A stretch of DNA of 64,000 nt from Candidatus Magnetobacterium casense (GTDB lineage: Bacteria > Nitrospirota > Thermodesulfovibrionia > Thermodesulfovibrionales > Magnetobacteriaceae). Under the pieces are notes generated by a model, which searched no databases, was not told where the DNA came from, and saw only the letters and a program-made list of their open reading frames with translations. The DNA is taken from the NCBI RefSeq assembly GCF_000714715.1, contig NZ_JMFO01000014.1:1-64000 (forward strand), given 5' to 3'. Positions 1 through 9,353 of this stretch are shown piece after piece; position 1 is the stretch's first letter; the number at the start of each line of letters is the position of its first letter. A program made the position numbers and the translations under genes.

Positions 1-560
1 GTAAGGTCAATCCCTATGGGGTATACGATCAAGGCGCAAATATAGGCTGGGTAAGTGTTGGTACAGATAACGATACTTCGGAGTTTGCAGTGGAAAGTAT
101 CCGCCGCTGGTGGCGTAAAATGGGGTGTGAACATTATCCCAATGCTAAAACACTTCTCATTACTGCTGATTGCGGGGGCAGTAATGGCTATCGTGTCCGT
201 TTGTGGAAGGTTGCACTCCAACGTTTTGCAAACGAAACAGGTTTAAACATATCGGTTTGTCACTTTCCACCGGGAACCAGCAAATGGAATAAAATAGAAC
301 ATAGAATGTTCTGCCATATAAGCATGAACTGGCGTGGTAAGCCTTTGACAAGCCATGAGATAATCGTAAATCTAATAGGTAGCACCACAACAAATAAGGG
401 TTTAAAGATCAAGGCAGAACTGGATACAACTGCTTACTCAAAGGGAATTAAGGTGTCTGATGAAGAATTTGACAAAGTTAATTTAACTAAGGCTTCATTT
501 CATGGTGAATGGAATTATACTATAGCACCTAATTGTTCAAGTTAATTATGGACAGTTACT
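1..560 (+). mobile_element. Right part of an ISAzo13-like insertion sequence
   Basis: The element is inferred from the transposase that fills 3-545. Its right end must lie close to 545-560, because an opposite-strand antitoxin-like frame (546-737) becomes recognisable just beyond. I cannot see the left end, and the terminal inverted repeat cannot be confirmed from one end only. Confidence 0.5.
3..545 (+). CDS. ISAzo13-like DDE transposase, C-terminal part (cut by window edge)
   Basis: The frame is open from the first bases of the window to a TAA at 543-545, so the gene begins outside. It reads ..KVNPYGVYDQGAN.. and then ..AVESIRRWW.., ..LLITADCGGSNG.. and ..HFPPGTSKWNKIEHRMF... These blocks are typical of the ISAzo13 family of DDE transposases: the ADCGGSN block carries a catalytic Asp and the SKWNKIEH block the catalytic Glu. 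About 180 of roughly 400 residues are visible. The gene stops directly against the 3' end of an opposite-strand antitoxin-like gene, which suggests that the insertion sequence ends within a few tens of bases after 545. The family call is made from motif memory; the rest of the element cannot be judged. Confidence 0.85.
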   Translation, partial: KVNPYGVYDQGANIGWVSVGTDNDTSEFAVESIRRWWRKMGCEHYPNAKTLLITADCGGSNGYRVRLWKVALQRFANETGLNISVCHFPPGTSKWNKIEHRMFCHISMNWRGKPLTSHEIIVNLIGSTTTNKGLKIKAELDTTAYSKGIKVSDEEFDKVNLTKASFHGEWNYTIAPNCSS

Positions 561-737
561 AAGGTCTTTCCAATTCATCCCTTTTCCTTGAATATCGTCC
601 TGACGGGCCTTAAGCAGCCTGTCAATGATTTCCTGGTTTTGCGATAAAAGCCAATCCTCAAGCACCTCTTTCGTATTCGCCATCTCAAAAATATTCAAAG
701 GAAAGGAAATCATTATATCTTTCTCATTGGTAATCAT
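546..737 (-). CDS. Antitoxin-like small protein, 3' end probably disrupted by the IS
   Basis: I chose the ATG at 735-737 because GAGGTG lies 8 bases upstream; a longer frame back to 833 has no good start. The product has about 63 residues. Its C-terminal half (..NQEIIDRLLKARQDD..GKGMNWKDL..) resembles the acidic tail of RelB/Phd-type antitoxins, where a GKG-x-x-W motif is common near the end. No toxin gene follows. The last codons (SNCP, then TAA at 546-548) run into the end of the insertion sequence, so the native C-terminus and any following toxin may have been replaced. The family call is inference from a short sequence. Confidence 0.5.
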   Translation of the reverse strand: MITNEKDIMISFPLNIFEMANTKEVLEDWLLSQNQEIIDRLLKARQDDIQGKGMNWKDLSNCP

Positions 738-839
738 ACAGCTACACCTCTTTTTTTTGGTTCTTTCGTGTTTCATATGGGTAATTTTTTCGTAATAGTT
801 CAGGTATACAATAGAAATATTGCACTGGAACAAGATATT

Positions 840-925
840 ATGGGGTCAAGGGGACTGGTCCCCTTGCGGGGGAGGTCTGAGGAGGGGGCGGAGCCGCCCT
901 CCTTCTTTTCTTCTCTTTTGTCTTG
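840..925 (-). repeat. Family A repeat block with two hairpins, after dnaJ
   Basis: Read on the minus strand, directly after the dnaJ stop, there is a purine-rich stretch, a GGGCGG-CTCCGCCC hairpin, then a near-perfect palindrome CAAGGGGAC-CA-GTCCCCTTG and GACCCCAT. The same block recurs at 6963-7022, 14560-14640, 18595-18656, 33207-33329, 43250-43330 and 57061-57126. It could fold into two stable stem-loops at the 3' end of the dnaK operon transcript. Confidence 0.75.
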
Positions 926-928
926 CGA

Positions 929-2032
929 CTACTCGCCGGTGAAGAACCCCTTTACTTTATCGGAAAAGCGCTTCTGCACTTCCTCTCCGTTGATACTTGC
1001 AAGCTCCTCCAGTAGTTCACGCTGCCTCTGTGTGAGCTTCTTGGGGACATCTATGGCGATCCTAACGATCTGGTCTCCCCTGTCGTGGCCGCCAATGCGG
1101 GAAAGGCCCTCGCCCCTGAGCCTGAACAATTCACCGGATTGCGTGCCCGAATGTATCTTGATGCGCTCGCTGCCCTTAAGCGTGGGAACCTCGACCTCGC
1201 CCCCAAGGGCAGCTATCGTATAACTGATCGGGACGTCACAGATGATATGCATCCCCTCTCTCTTGAAGAACGGGTCCTCCTGCACATTGATAAATATATA
1301 GAGGTCCCCTGGAGGGCCGCCAAGGCTGCCAAGCTCCCCCTCTGCGGACATCTTCAGCTTTGTGTTGTTATCCACCCCCGCCGGTATCTTGACCGACACC
1401 GAACGAGTCCTCTTGACCTTGCCAACCCCACGACACTGATTGCACGGGTCAACAATGATCGTACCTGCACCGTTACACCGACTGCACGTCTTACTTATGG
1501 TGAAAAATCCCTGCTGGAAACGCATCTGCCCCGCCCCGTTACACACCGTACATGTAACAGGCTTCTTGCCGTCGGCACTGCCAGTACCCGAACACGCCTG
1601 ACATGACTCGTGTCGTGGGATGTTTATCGTCTTGTCCGTGCCAAAGGCGGCCTCCTTCAGCGACAACTCCATGTCGTAGCGCAGGTCAGACCCACGCGTG
1701 GCACGTTGCCTGCGCTGCCCCCCCCCCGCTGCACTACCGAAGATACCACCAAAAAAATCATCAAAGATATCCGTAAAACCACCGGCAGCAGAAAATCCAC
1801 CAAAATCCATGCCGCTGCCATCAGCCGTACCAAACCTGTCGTAGTTGGCTCGCTTGTTGGGGTCACTCAGACACGAGTAAGCCTCGTTGATCTCCTTAAA
1901 CTTCTCCTCCGAGGCCTTGTCTCCAGAGTTTCTGTCGGGATGGTACTTGAGGGCCAGTTGCCTGAACGCCTTTTTTAGTTCATCGGGGGTAGCATTTCTG
2001 TCCACCCCCAATACATCGTAATAATCTTTCAT
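929..2032 (-). CDS. dnaJ: Chaperone protein DnaJ
   Basis: Class I J-protein of 367 residues, the usual length. The J domain spans about 1-70 with the HPD motif at 31-33 that stimulates DnaK ATPase. A Gly/Phe-rich linker follows (about 70-115), then four CxxCxGxG zinc-binding repeats ([32 protein letters not shown]) and the C-terminal substrate-binding part. It is the last gene of hrcA-grpE-dnaK-dnaJ, 30 bases after dnaK, and is followed by a family A repeat block. It delivers unfolded clients to DnaK in the cytoplasm. Confidence 0.98.
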   Translation of the reverse strand: MKDYYDVLGVDRNATPDELKKAFRQLALKYHPDRNSGDKASEEKFKEINEAYSCLSDPNKRANYDRFGTADGSGMDFGGFSAAGGFTDIFDDFFGGIFGSAAGGGQRRQRATRGSDLRYDMELSLKEAAFGTDKTINIPRHESCQACSGTGSADGKKPVTCTVCNGAGQMRFQQGFFTISKTCSRCNGAGTIIVDPCNQCRGVGKVKRTRSVSVKIPAGVDNNTKLKMSAEGELGSLGGPPGDLYIFINVQEDPFFKREGMHIICDVPISYTIAALGGEVEVPTLKGSERIKIHSGTQSGELFRLRGEGLSRIGGHDRGDQIVRIAIDVPKKLTQRQRELLEELASINGEEVQKRFSDKVKGFFTGE

Positions 2033-2062
2033 AACCTAACGCTTCTTACCTCTGAGGCCACT

Positions 2063-3979
2063 TCACTTATCCTTCTTTTTATCAACGTCTTCAAATTCGG
2101 CCTCAACAACGTCTTCATCAGGTTTGGCTTCTTGCTTGAGATCACTATCAGCGCCATCCGCCCCCTTGGCTGAGGCGTCCTTGTATATGTGTTCGGCAAA
2201 CTTATGGGAGGCCGTTGTCAGCGCCTCTATGGCAGCCTTCAATTCTTGCGGATCGGAGGTCTTGTCCTTGAGATCCTTGCACCTGCTAAGGGCGCTTTCC
2301 ACTTCGCTCTTTTCGGAATCGGAGAGCTTGCTGCCGTATTCCTTCAGGGACTTCTCCACCGAATAGACCAGCGTATCGGCTTCGTTCTTGGCCTCTGCCA
2401 GTTCCTTCTTTCTCTTGTCTTCCTCGCCGTGCGACTCGGCCTCCCGGATCATCTTTTTGATCTCGGCCTCTGTCAATCCGCTTGAGGCCGTTATCCTGAT
2501 AGACTGCTCCTTGCCGGTGCCAAGGTCCTTGGCAGAGACATGCAGAATCCCGTTTGCATCAATATCAAAGGTCACCTCTATCTGCGGTATCCCACGCGGT
2601 GCCGGAGGAATACCAAGCAACTCAAAGTTGCCCAGGAGTTTGTTGTCTGAGGCCATTTCACGCTCACCCTGAAAGACCTTTATCGTGACGGCCGGTTGGC
2701 TGTCCGTGGCCGTTGAAAATACCTGCGATTTCTTTGTAGGGATTGTAGTGTTTCGCTCTATCAGCTTGGTAAATATACCACCGAGGGTCTCAATGCCCAG
2801 CGACAGAGGCGTTACATCCAGCAGCAGCACCTCTTTGACATCCCCCTTGAGGACGGCTGCCTGTATGGCGGCACCAACAGCCACGACCTCGTCAGGGTTT
2901 ACAGTCTTATTAGGCTCCTTGTTAAAGAAACTCTGGACGGTCTGATGTACCTTTGGCGACCTCGTAGAACCACCCACCAGCAACACCTCGTGGATGTCAG
3001 AGGTTGACAGTCCTGCATCCCTTAGGGCCAGCTTGCAAGGGTCGATGCTGTTCCTTATGAGGTCATCGGTGAGCTGCTCAAACTTTGCCCTGGAGAGCTT
3101 GACGAGCAAGTGTTTTGGACCTGCGGCATCTGCCGTGACAAAGGGCAGGTTGATCTCCGTTTCGGCGGCACTTGAGAGTTCTATCTTTGCCCTCTCTGCG
3201 GCCTCCTTCAATCTTTGCAGAGCCATCTTGTCCTTTTTGAGGTCTATACCCTGCTCCTTCCTGAACTCCTCCACCAGCCAGTCCATTATCCTTATGTCAA
3301 AGTCATCCCCTCCGAGGTAGGTATCCCCATTGGTAGACTTGACTTCGATGACGCCCTCGCCAATCTCAAGGATGGAGATGTCAAAGGTACCGCCTCCGAG
3401 GTCATAGACGGCGACTTTTTCTTCCTTCTTTTTATCAATGCCGTAGGCCAGCGATGCTGCCGTTGGCTCGTTAATTATCCTCAGTACGTTGAGGCCGGCT
3501 ATTTTTCCGGCGTCTTTTGTGGCCTGTCTTTGGCTGTCATCGAAGTAGGCCGGTACCGTGATCACGGCCTCGGTGACAGGCTCTCCGAGGAAGTCTTCTG
3601 CGGCCTGCTTGAGTTTTTGCAGGATCATGGCCGAAATCTCCGGTGGGGAATAGCGTTTGCCACGGCACTCAACGTGGGCATCACTGTTAGCGGCCTCTGC
3701 TATCTTATAAGGTAATCTCTTTTTGGCATCCTGTACCTCTTTGGAGTCAAACTTCCTGCCCATCAGTCTTTTGACGGAAAAGACCGTATTTTCAGGGTTT
3801 GTTATTGCCTGTCTCTTGGCTATCTGTCCAACGAGTCTCTCACCCTTATCCGTAAAGGCAACAACCGATGGTGTAGTCCTGCTGCCTTCCTGATTGGGTA
3901 TAACAACGGGTTCCCCCCCCTGCACAACAGCCACACAAGAATTAGTCGTTCCAAGGTCAATGCCTATTGCCTTACCCAT
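2063..3979 (-). CDS. dnaK: Chaperone protein DnaK (Hsp70)
   Basis: Full-length Hsp70 of 638 residues. The N-terminus carries the phosphate-binding GIDLGTTNS motif; [13 protein letters not shown] and VLLVGGSTR mark the ATPase domain; the substrate-binding domain follows from about 390. The C-terminus ends in the acidic ..[13 protein letters not shown] tail. It sits between grpE and dnaJ on the minus strand, about 85 bases after grpE. It folds and protects proteins under ATP cycling, helped by DnaJ and GrpE encoded beside it. Nothing unusual is seen. Confidence 0.99.
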   Translation of the reverse strand: MGKAIGIDLGTTNSCVAVVQGGEPVVIPNQEGSRTTPSVVAFTDKGERLVGQIAKRQAITNPENTVFSVKRLMGRKFDSKEVQDAKKRLPYKIAEAANSDAHVECRGKRYSPPEISAMILQKLKQAAEDFLGEPVTEAVITVPAYFDDSQRQATKDAGKIAGLNVLRIINEPTAASLAYGIDKKKEEKVAVYDLGGGTFDISILEIGEGVIEVKSTNGDTYLGGDDFDIRIMDWLVEEFRKEQGIDLKKDKMALQRLKEAAERAKIELSSAAETEINLPFVTADAAGPKHLLVKLSRAKFEQLTDDLIRNSIDPCKLALRDAGLSTSDIHEVLLVGGSTRSPKVHQTVQSFFNKEPNKTVNPDEVVAVGAAIQAAVLKGDVKEVLLLDVTPLSLGIETLGGIFTKLIERNTTIPTKKSQVFSTATDSQPAVTIKVFQGEREMASDNKLLGNFELLGIPPAPRGIPQIEVTFDIDANGILHVSAKDLGTGKEQSIRITASSGLTEAEIKKMIREAESHGEEDKRKKELAEAKNEADTLVYSVEKSLKEYGSKLSDSEKSEVESALSRCKDLKDKTSDPQELKAAIEALTTASHKFAEHIYKDASAKGADGADSDLKQEAKPDEDVVEAEFEDVDKKKDK

Positions 3980-4064
3980 TTTCTTCCTCCTTCTTTATCT
4001 CTGTGTTTATCAACTTGATTATCTTTTGGGTTATCATTATAAAAAACCTTCATTTGCGTATTTC

Positions 4065-4640
4065 TCAGGTTTTTTTGGAGACCTTCACCAGCGAAGCCCT
4101 CAACACCCTCTCCTTGAACATATATCCTTTTCTGAACTCCTCCAGCACCGTCCTGTCATCGACGTCGTTGGCCTCGGTCTCTGCCATTGCCTCGTGAAAT
4201 GCCGGGTCAAATGGTCTGCCCTTTGCCTCGATCTCAACCACGCCGTATCGGCTGAGGGCCTTTTTGAACTCCTTGAGGGTCAGCTCCACTCCTGTGGACA
4301 ACGATGCAGCCGTGGAGTTTGAGGCGTGACTCAATGCCGCCTCGAGGTTGTCTATAACCGGCAAGAGGTCACCCACCAGAGGCTCCATGCCATACTTGAG
4401 GATGTCCTCTTTTTCTCTTTGCACACGCTTTTTATAATTATCAAACTCCGCGTAAAGTCTCATATACTTGTCTTTTGTTTCGGCCATCTGTTCCTTTATC
4501 TTTTCCAGTTCAGCCTTATCGGGTTGTCCCTCTGGCTGCCCCTGCTCGACCACCACGGTATCAGCGACCTCTGGTGGTGTAACTGCGTTATCTCCTTGTA
4601 CTTTATCTCCCTGTTGTTCATTGATGTTGTGTTCGTCCAT
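4065..4640 (-). CDS. grpE: Nucleotide exchange factor GrpE
   Basis: About 191 residues from the ATG at 4638-4640. This start is preferred over longer in-frame starts because AGGAG lies about 12 bases upstream and because it begins just after the hrcA stop (4660). The first 55 residues are polar and acidic; then comes the long helix (EKIKEQMAETKDKYMRLYAEFDNYKKR) and the beta domain with ..GRPFDPAFHEAM.., which is diagnostic for GrpE. It releases ADP from DnaK. It lies between hrcA and dnaK in the heat-shock operon. Confidence 0.97.
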   Translation of the reverse strand: MDEHNINEQQGDKVQGDNAVTPPEVADTVVVEQGQPEGQPDKAELEKIKEQMAETKDKYMRLYAEFDNYKKRVQREKEDILKYGMEPLVGDLLPVIDNLEAALSHASNSTAASLSTGVELTLKEFKKALSRYGVVEIEAKGRPFDPAFHEAMAETEANDVDDRTVLEEFRKGYMFKERVLRASLVKVSKKT

Positions 4641-4659
4641 GTTTGTATCTACGCTCCTG

Positions 4660-5679
4660 TCATCTGCCCTGCAAGTGATTGGAAAGAAACCTGGCAGATG
4701 TATCAACAATCGAGATGGCGTTTGCATAGTCCATTCTCTGCGGGCCTATGAGGCCAAGCACACCAAAGGGCCTGCCCTTGTCACAAAAAGTTGACGCCAC
4801 CAGGCTTAACTCCTCGGTATCGAGAAAGGATTCGGTGCCTATGTAGACCTGCACGCCCTCACTTTCCATCATCTTATCGAGCAGTTTTATGATTTTTTGT
4901 TTATCGTCAACCGCCTTTGAAAGTTCTTTTATCTTCTGTATATCGCAGAAATCCGGCAAATCCATAAGAGCGCTTATGCCCGATATAAAGACGTCCAGAT
5001 TGCAGGGATATATCGCGTTCTTGCACAGATTCAGTGCCACCGCAATGAGGTCGTCCCTCATGGCCATCTCCTGGTAGACGATGTCAAGGAGGGCATTGCG
5101 GATATCGCCAAGCGTGCAGCCCTTGAACTGTGAGTTCAGATATGCGGCCATCTGTATGAGGTCGCCCTGCGTCAGGCCGTCCCTGCTTTCAACCGTCTTG
5201 TGCTTGACGACCCCTTCTTCGGTCAGCAGCAAGACAACGACAACGTTGTCCCTGACAACGGAGAAGTCTATTTTTTTCAGGATGCACTTTTCCATGGTCG
5301 AAGACAGGGTCACAACCAGGTAGCGCGAGTACTCGGAAAGCATCCGGGTGACGGAGTCGAGCAGGTCGTTGAGGTCTCCCATAGAGTAGAGGTTTTGTGT
5401 GGCAAGCAGTGCAAGCAGGTCGTCGTTGGCACTGACGCTGCTGCCGCGGAGTTCCTCCACGAACAGTCTGTAGCCCTTATCGGTTGGCATTCTTCCGGAG
5501 GAGGCGTGCGGCTGACTGAGGTACCCCATCTCTTCCAGATCGGACATGGTGTTTCTGATCGTGGCAGGGGATATACCCAAGCCGTACTTTTTGCTTATGT
5601 ACCTCGAGCCAACCGGAGCCGCCGACTGTATATAGCTCTGTATGACGGCTATCAGTATCTTTTTTGTTCTCTCATCCAT
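4660..5679 (-). CDS. hrcA: Heat-inducible transcription repressor HrcA
   Basis: 339 residues, normal for HrcA. The N-terminal winged helix has the family blocks VGSRYISKKYGLGISPATIRNTM and LEEMGYLSQPHASSGR; the C-terminal GAF-like domain ends with ..GLIGPQRMDYANAI... HrcA binds CIRCE operators when helped by GroEL. It is the first gene of hrcA-grpE-dnaK-dnaJ, 20 bases before grpE. I see no CIRCE palindrome in the 150 bases before it, although there is one in front of groES. Confidence 0.98.
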   Translation of the reverse strand: MDERTKKILIAVIQSYIQSAAPVGSRYISKKYGLGISPATIRNTMSDLEEMGYLSQPHASSGRMPTDKGYRLFVEELRGSSVSANDDLLALLATQNLYSMGDLNDLLDSVTRMLSEYSRYLVVTLSSTMEKCILKKIDFSVVRDNVVVVLLLTEEGVVKHKTVESRDGLTQGDLIQMAAYLNSQFKGCTLGDIRNALLDIVYQEMAMRDDLIAVALNLCKNAIYPCNLDVFISGISALMDLPDFCDIQKIKELSKAVDDKQKIIKLLDKMMESEGVQVYIGTESFLDTEELSLVASTFCDKGRPFGVLGLIGPQRMDYANAISIVDTSARFLSNHLQGR

Positions 5680-5714
5680 TTGATTAAAGACGTTTGAGGT
5701 AATCCTTAAATAAA

Positions 5715-5849
5715 CTACAAATCTTTTATGCTAAACTGTTTTTCTATATTATTTTCAGCGCATGTTTTAATATCTTCAGGTGGAACATTCTTGAAGATAT
5801 CTTTTGCATTTTTATCTGGCAAGCCAATTATATTAATGGCACTTGTCAC
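5715..5849 (-). CDS. Possible small protein of 44 residues
   Basis: A GTG at 5847-5849 opens a 44-codon frame (..INIIGLPDKNAKDIF.. to ..FSIKDL) ending in TAG at 5715-5717. It overlaps the 3' end of the preceding gene by 17 bases. Its composition looks protein-like, but no good ribosome site is seen and I know no family. It could also be the former C-terminal part of a neighbouring frame. Confidence 0.3.
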   Translation of the reverse strand: MTSAINIIGLPDKNAKDIFKNVPPEDIKTCAENNIEKQFSIKDL

Positions 5850-6114
5850 CTGTACTGCTGTCTTTCTGTTCTAAATTACAGATTGTTGGTAATATTTGCT
5901 CAGAGAACTTCCAGAACACGGGAGGCTCACCTGAAACGGCTTTGTAGTACTTAACAACATGGGAGCAAATGGAATTCCTTGATTCCAGGATGCACTCTTC
6001 ACTGATAACTGATATACCTCCGCCTCCGCTTGTGTTCTTGAATGCATTCCGATGAAACCGCCCTTTTTTATTATCAAAAAAGATTCTTTGTATGACTCTG
6101 ATATAATTCCCCAT
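5833..6114 (-). CDS. Uncharacterised protein (93 aa)
   Basis: The frame begins MGNYIRVIQRIFF and contains a KGRFHRNAFKNT..GISVIS block, then ..SICSHV.. and ..PPVFWKFSEQILP. This resembles small conserved proteins that follow a partner gene and carry an AFK..GISV pattern; their function is unknown to me. Its first two thirds are overlapped in another frame by the 3' end of the upstream gene (5871-6518). Either the genes overlap by over 240 bases or, more likely, the upstream gene has lost its normal stop by a frameshift near the T6 and A6 runs at 6063-6085. Confidence 0.55.
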   Translation of the reverse strand: MGNYIRVIQRIFFDNKKGRFHRNAFKNTSGGGGISVISEECILESRNSICSHVVKYYKAVSGEPPVFWKFSEQILPTICNLEQKDSSTGDKCH

Positions 6115-6518
6115 AAATAGCCTCTAAATTTATTTAACATGTCTATTGCACTATCCCATGACAATCCTTCCAAATAACATACCTCTGTGTTATCGTCTTC
6201 TCTAAGATATGTTATAGAGTTATCGGGTTCTATTGTAAATTCTAAATAATATTTATCATGGTAAAGAGTAAGAGCGATACCACCATTTAATCCCGGGAAG
6301 GCATCAGTATCATGAAACCCCAAGTTTCCGGCTTTGTTATTTAAAGAAATGGCCCTCTCTATAATCCCTTCGTCAATAGGCGATCCTTCTTCATAATGCC
6401 AACCTTCCTTTAAGTCTTTGAATGATAATATCTTATCTTGCGTTACATTTGCATAACTTAATACAAGACGCTTATTATATTCATCCCTCAACTGTCTGTT
6501 TGAACACGGCATTGCCAA
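5871..6518 (-). CDS. Uncharacterised protein, C-terminus probably read out of frame
   Basis: The first about 135 residues look genuine: ..LKEGWHYEEGSPIDEGIIERAI.., ..TDAFPGLNGGIALTLYHDKYYLEFTIEPD.. and ..YLEGLSWDSAIDML... These are hallmarks of a conserved hypothetical family of unknown role. After about residue 135 the frame runs over the next gene (5833-6114) and reads low-quality sequence, so the native C-terminus probably lay near 6100. It overlaps the upstream gene by 38 bases. No function is assigned. Confidence 0.55.
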   Translation of the reverse strand: MAMPCSNRQLRDEYNKRLVLSYANVTQDKILSFKDLKEGWHYEEGSPIDEGIIERAISLNNKAGNLGFHDTDAFPGLNGGIALTLYHDKYYLEFTIEPDNSITYLREDDNTEVCYLEGLSWDSAIDMLNKFRGYLWGIISESYKESFLIIKKGGFIGMHSRTQAEAEVYQLSVKSASWNQGIPFAPMLLSTTKPFQVSLPCSGSSLSKYYQQSVI

Positions 6519-6774
6519 TATCCTCCATTGTCAAGATATTTGTTTCTGTCTTACTTTCTAAATGCTGTATTATTTTCGTTAAGTTTTCTGCTAAGGTCTT
6601 TGCAACTGTAAAGGTTGTATTTAAGGTCAATATATCCTTCCCTTGCAGTTTAAGAATAATACCAACATCTCCGACAGTCATAAATGTCTCAAATCCATTA
6701 AAGTATAGAGAGTCTACACTCGCTCCGATTACTTTTCCAAGCTGCTCCTTATATTCGTTGTCTTCCATAGTCAT
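6481..6774 (-). CDS. DUF3467-like small protein
   Basis: 97 residues. The pattern ..SLYFNGFETFMTVGDVGIILKL.., ..LNTTFTVAKTLAENLTKII.. and ..TMEDI.. resembles small DUF3467-type proteins (YANGF..GD.SI.L...VAKTLA). Their role is not known to me. It is the first of a three-gene minus-strand cluster (6774 to 5833) lying between groL and hrcA. The family link is by eye and moderate. Confidence 0.5.
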   Translation of the reverse strand: MTMEDNEYKEQLGKVIGASVDSLYFNGFETFMTVGDVGIILKLQGKDILTLNTTFTVAKTLAENLTKIIQHLESKTETNILTMEDIGNAVFKQTVEG

Positions 6775-6962
6775 CTTAAATATCCTCGTAATAACTGTTT
6801 AAAACAGCCAAATTAATACCATACTTCCATATTCTAAAGGATACTACATTTGTTCTATTCTTGTCAAGTTTGCCCTATGTCAGCAGTGGTACCCCTCCTT
6901 TCTTCATTTCCTCCGCTCATTAATAAATCCACACCAAAACTTAACCACAAGCCTACGAAAGA

Positions 6963-7022
6963 TGGGGTCAAGGGGACTGGTCCCCTTGCGTAGGGGTCTG
7001 AGGGGGAGCAGAGCTCCCCCTT
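6963..7022 (-). repeat. Family A repeat block after groL
   Basis: On the minus strand, immediately after the groL stop, GGGGAGC-TCT-GCTCCCC forms a stem-loop. It is followed by a CAAGGGGAC-CA-GTCCCCTTG palindrome and GACCCCAT. This is the same layout as after dnaJ. It probably folds at the 3' end of the groESL transcript. Confidence 0.75.
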
Positions 7023-7028
7023 CTATTC

Positions 7029-8672
7029 TTAGTACATATCTCCCATGCCGCCCATGCCTGGGTGTCCTCCACCGTGTGGCATCTTTTCTTCTTTATCCGG
7101 CAGCTCTGTGATCATCACCGAGGTTGTGAGCATTAGTGCCGATACCGATGCGGCGTTCTGTAGGGCGCACCTGGTGACCTTTGTGGGGTCGATTATGCCG
7201 GCCTGAATCATATCGACAAAGACCTCGTTCTGTGCGTCAAAGCCGTAGTTGACATCGGTTGATGCCTTTACCTTCTCTATGACGGTGGCGCTTTCCAGAC
7301 CCGTGTTGTATACGATCTGTCTAATAGGCTCTTCGAGGGCCTTCTTGACGATGTTGGCGCCGATCTTGAGGTCGCCTTCGAGGTTGAGTTCGTCTATGGC
7401 CGAGATGCAGCGCAGGAGCGTCACGCCGCCACCTGGGACGATACCTTCCTCAACGGCTGCCCTTGTGGCATGGAGGGCGTCTTCCACCCTGGCCTTCTTT
7501 TCCTTCATTTCGGTCTCTGTTGCAGCACCGACGTTTATGACCGCCACGCCGCCAACCAGTTTGGCAAGCCTCTCCTGGAGCTTCTCTCTATCGTAATCGG
7601 AGGTGGTCTCCTCTATCTGTGTCTTTATCTGCTTGACCCTGCCCTGAATCTTTGCGGTATCGCCTCCGCCATCGACGATGGTCGTGTTGTCCTTGTCAAC
7701 GGTGACCTTCTTTGCCCTTCCGAGGTCTGCCATCTTGACGTTTTCGAGCTTCATGCCCAGGTCGTCAGATATTACGGTACCACCGGTCAGTACTGCTATG
7801 TCCTCAAGCATGGCCTTTCTTCTTTCGCCAAATCCCGGGGCCTTTACGGCGCTGACGTGCAGAGTTCCGCGCAGCTTGTTGACCACGAGGGTTGCAAGGG
7901 CCTCGCCCTCGATGTCCTCGGCGATTATCAGCAGCGGTTTGCCCATCTTTGCGATCTGCTCCAAGAGTGGGAGGAGGTCTTTCATGCTGGAAATTTTCTT
8001 GTCGTGCAGCAGTATATGCACGTCATCCTGGACACACTCCATACGCTCGGAATCGGTTACGAAGTAGGGAGAGATGTATCCCCTGTCAAACTGCATTCCT
8101 TCGACGACCTCCAGGGAGGTGACCATGCTCTTGGCCTCTTCAACGGTGATGACGCCGTCCTTGCCGACCTTGTCCATGGCCTCGGCGATGAGGTTGCCCA
8201 CGGAGGGGTCGTTGTTGGCCGAAATTGTGCCAACCTGTTCGATCTCTTTCTTATCGACGACAGGCTTGCTCAGGCTCTTGAGTTTGGCGACGACGGCTTC
8301 GACGGCCTTTTCGACGCCACGCTTGAGATCCATGGCGTTGGCGCCTGCTACGACGTTTTTGATACCCTCTCTGTAGATGGCGTGTCCCAGTACCGTGGCG
8401 GTTGTGGTGCCGTCTCCGGCGGTATCAGATGTCTTGGAGGCGACTTCCTTAAGGAGTTGTGCGCCCATGTTCTGATAGGGGTCTTTTAGTTCGATCTCTT
8501 TTGCCACCGTTACGCCGTCTTTGGTGATGGTGGGGGAGCCGAATTTTTTGTCGATGATAACATTTCTGCCCTTAGGGCCAAGGGTTGCCTTGACGGCGTT
8601 GTTTAGAATCGATATCCCCTCTAATATTTCCCTACGTGCGGCCTCATCAAAGGCCAGTTGTTTTGCAGCCAT
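7029..8672 (-). CDS. groL: Chaperonin GroEL (Hsp60)
   Basis: 547 residues, the normal length. It has the P-loop-like [10 protein letters not shown] motif, the apical domain with ..[12 protein letters not shown].., and a C-terminal Gly/Met-rich tail (..[14 protein letters not shown]). It forms the double-ring folding chamber with GroES, whose gene starts the operon 36 bases upstream. It also acts as the titratable helper of HrcA. An intact housekeeping copy. Confidence 0.99.
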   Translation of the reverse strand: MAAKQLAFDEAARREILEGISILNNAVKATLGPKGRNVIIDKKFGSPTITKDGVTVAKEIELKDPYQNMGAQLLKEVASKTSDTAGDGTTTATVLGHAIYREGIKNVVAGANAMDLKRGVEKAVEAVVAKLKSLSKPVVDKKEIEQVGTISANNDPSVGNLIAEAMDKVGKDGVITVEEAKSMVTSLEVVEGMQFDRGYISPYFVTDSERMECVQDDVHILLHDKKISSMKDLLPLLEQIAKMGKPLLIIAEDIEGEALATLVVNKLRGTLHVSAVKAPGFGERRKAMLEDIAVLTGGTVISDDLGMKLENVKMADLGRAKKVTVDKDNTTIVDGGGDTAKIQGRVKQIKTQIEETTSDYDREKLQERLAKLVGGVAVINVGAATETEMKEKKARVEDALHATRAAVEEGIVPGGGVTLLRCISAIDELNLEGDLKIGANIVKKALEEPIRQIVYNTGLESATVIEKVKASTDVNYGFDAQNEVFVDMIQAGIIDPTKVTRCALQNAASVSALMLTTSVMITELPDKEEKMPHGGGHPGMGGMGDMY

Positions 8673-8708
8673 TTATATCCTCCTTTTATTGCCAGTGCGG
8701 CTCGCACC

Positions 8709-8969
8709 TTATTCAATAATTCCCAGAATGTCTTCTTCTTTGACGATCAGATAATCTGTACCGTCGATATTAACCTTTGAGCCTGAGTACTTGTCAAACA
8801 GTACTTCATCGCCGACCTTGAGTTCCTTGACTTCAGAGCCAACGGCCTCGACCTTTCCCCTTTGTGGTTTTTCCTTGGCCGTATCGGGGACGTAGAGTCC
8901 GCCGGCAGTCATGGCCATTTCTTCCTTGTAGCTGACAAACACCCGCTCTTTCAGAGGTTTGAATTTCAT
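8709..8969 (-). CDS. groES: Co-chaperonin GroES
   Basis: About 86 residues from the ATG at 8967-8969 ([12 protein letters not shown]..). AAAGGAG lies 9 bases upstream, which decides this start over two upstream in-frame codons. It has the mobile loop (..[18 protein letters not shown]..) and the ..[13 protein letters not shown].. roof region. It caps GroEL. A CIRCE operator lies 30-56 bases upstream, so the operon is under HrcA control. Confidence 0.98.
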   Translation of the reverse strand: MKFKPLKERVFVSYKEEMAMTAGGLYVPDTAKEKPQRGKVEAVGSEVKELKVGDEVLFDKYSGSKVNIDGTDYLIVKEEDILGIIE

Positions 8970-8998
8970 ATACATTATCTCCTTTCGATTTACTGTTG

Positions 8999-9025
8999 TT
9001 AGCACTCACCATCAACGAGTGCTGA
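8999..9025 (-). promoter_or_regulatory. CIRCE operator (HrcA binding site) before groES
   Basis: TTAGCACTC, nine bases, then GAGTGCTGA: an inverted repeat differing from the CIRCE consensus (TTAGCACTC-N9-GAGTGCTAA) in one base. It lies just upstream of the groES ribosome site, where HrcA would block transcription. Confidence 0.95.
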
Positions 9026-9204
9026 TAATAATTTGACACATCCACCATACTTTCTGCAACGTCCATTTTGGCCGGATAACGGTGGTTGTCTGGCGTGAAC
9101 TAAAATATTCAGCTTTTATCTATTGATGTCGTATTATTACTCAATTACTTATATTAAGTCACAATGGACAAAAAAATGGGCGCATCTGCCCCTTCGTGCC
9201 TATA

Positions 9205-9290
9205 CTCATCCTTGTTCTATTACACTAAACTAAATGGTATATAGCACAACCAACTCCCCTCAGACAAAACGCCTCTGTACCCCTTAAGGA
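9205..9290. repeat. Repeat fragment related to family A
   Basis: The stretch around AGCACAACCAAC..CTCAGACAAAACGCC..TACCCCTT recurs at 10393-10442 and in part at 9626-9660. Its right edge meets the premature stop of the truncated toxin frame (9291), so its arrival probably removed the rest of that toxin. Confidence 0.5.
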
Positions 9291-9353
9291 TTACCGATGA
9301 CTTGGCAGGTTCTCATAGCATTTCCAATAAGAACCACTGGCACAATGCTTCAT
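9291..9353 (-). pseudogene. RelE/ParE-type toxin, only the first 20 codons left
   Basis: The ATG at 9351-9353 overlaps the antitoxin stop as ATGA. Twenty codons follow (MKHCASGSYWKCYENLPSHR) and then TAA. The pattern KHC-x4-FW-x2-Y-x2-LP is the start of a familiar RelE-like toxin family whose members have about 85-90 residues. The frame ends exactly where a repeat block (9205-9290) begins, so this is a truncated toxin. Confidence 0.6.

Noticed and set aside
5200-5697. 165-codon plus-strand open frame
   Set aside because: Antisense to hrcA.
7470-8489. 339-codon plus-strand open frame
   Set aside because: Antisense to groL; the long open stretch comes from codon bias of groL, and the product has no folded-protein look.
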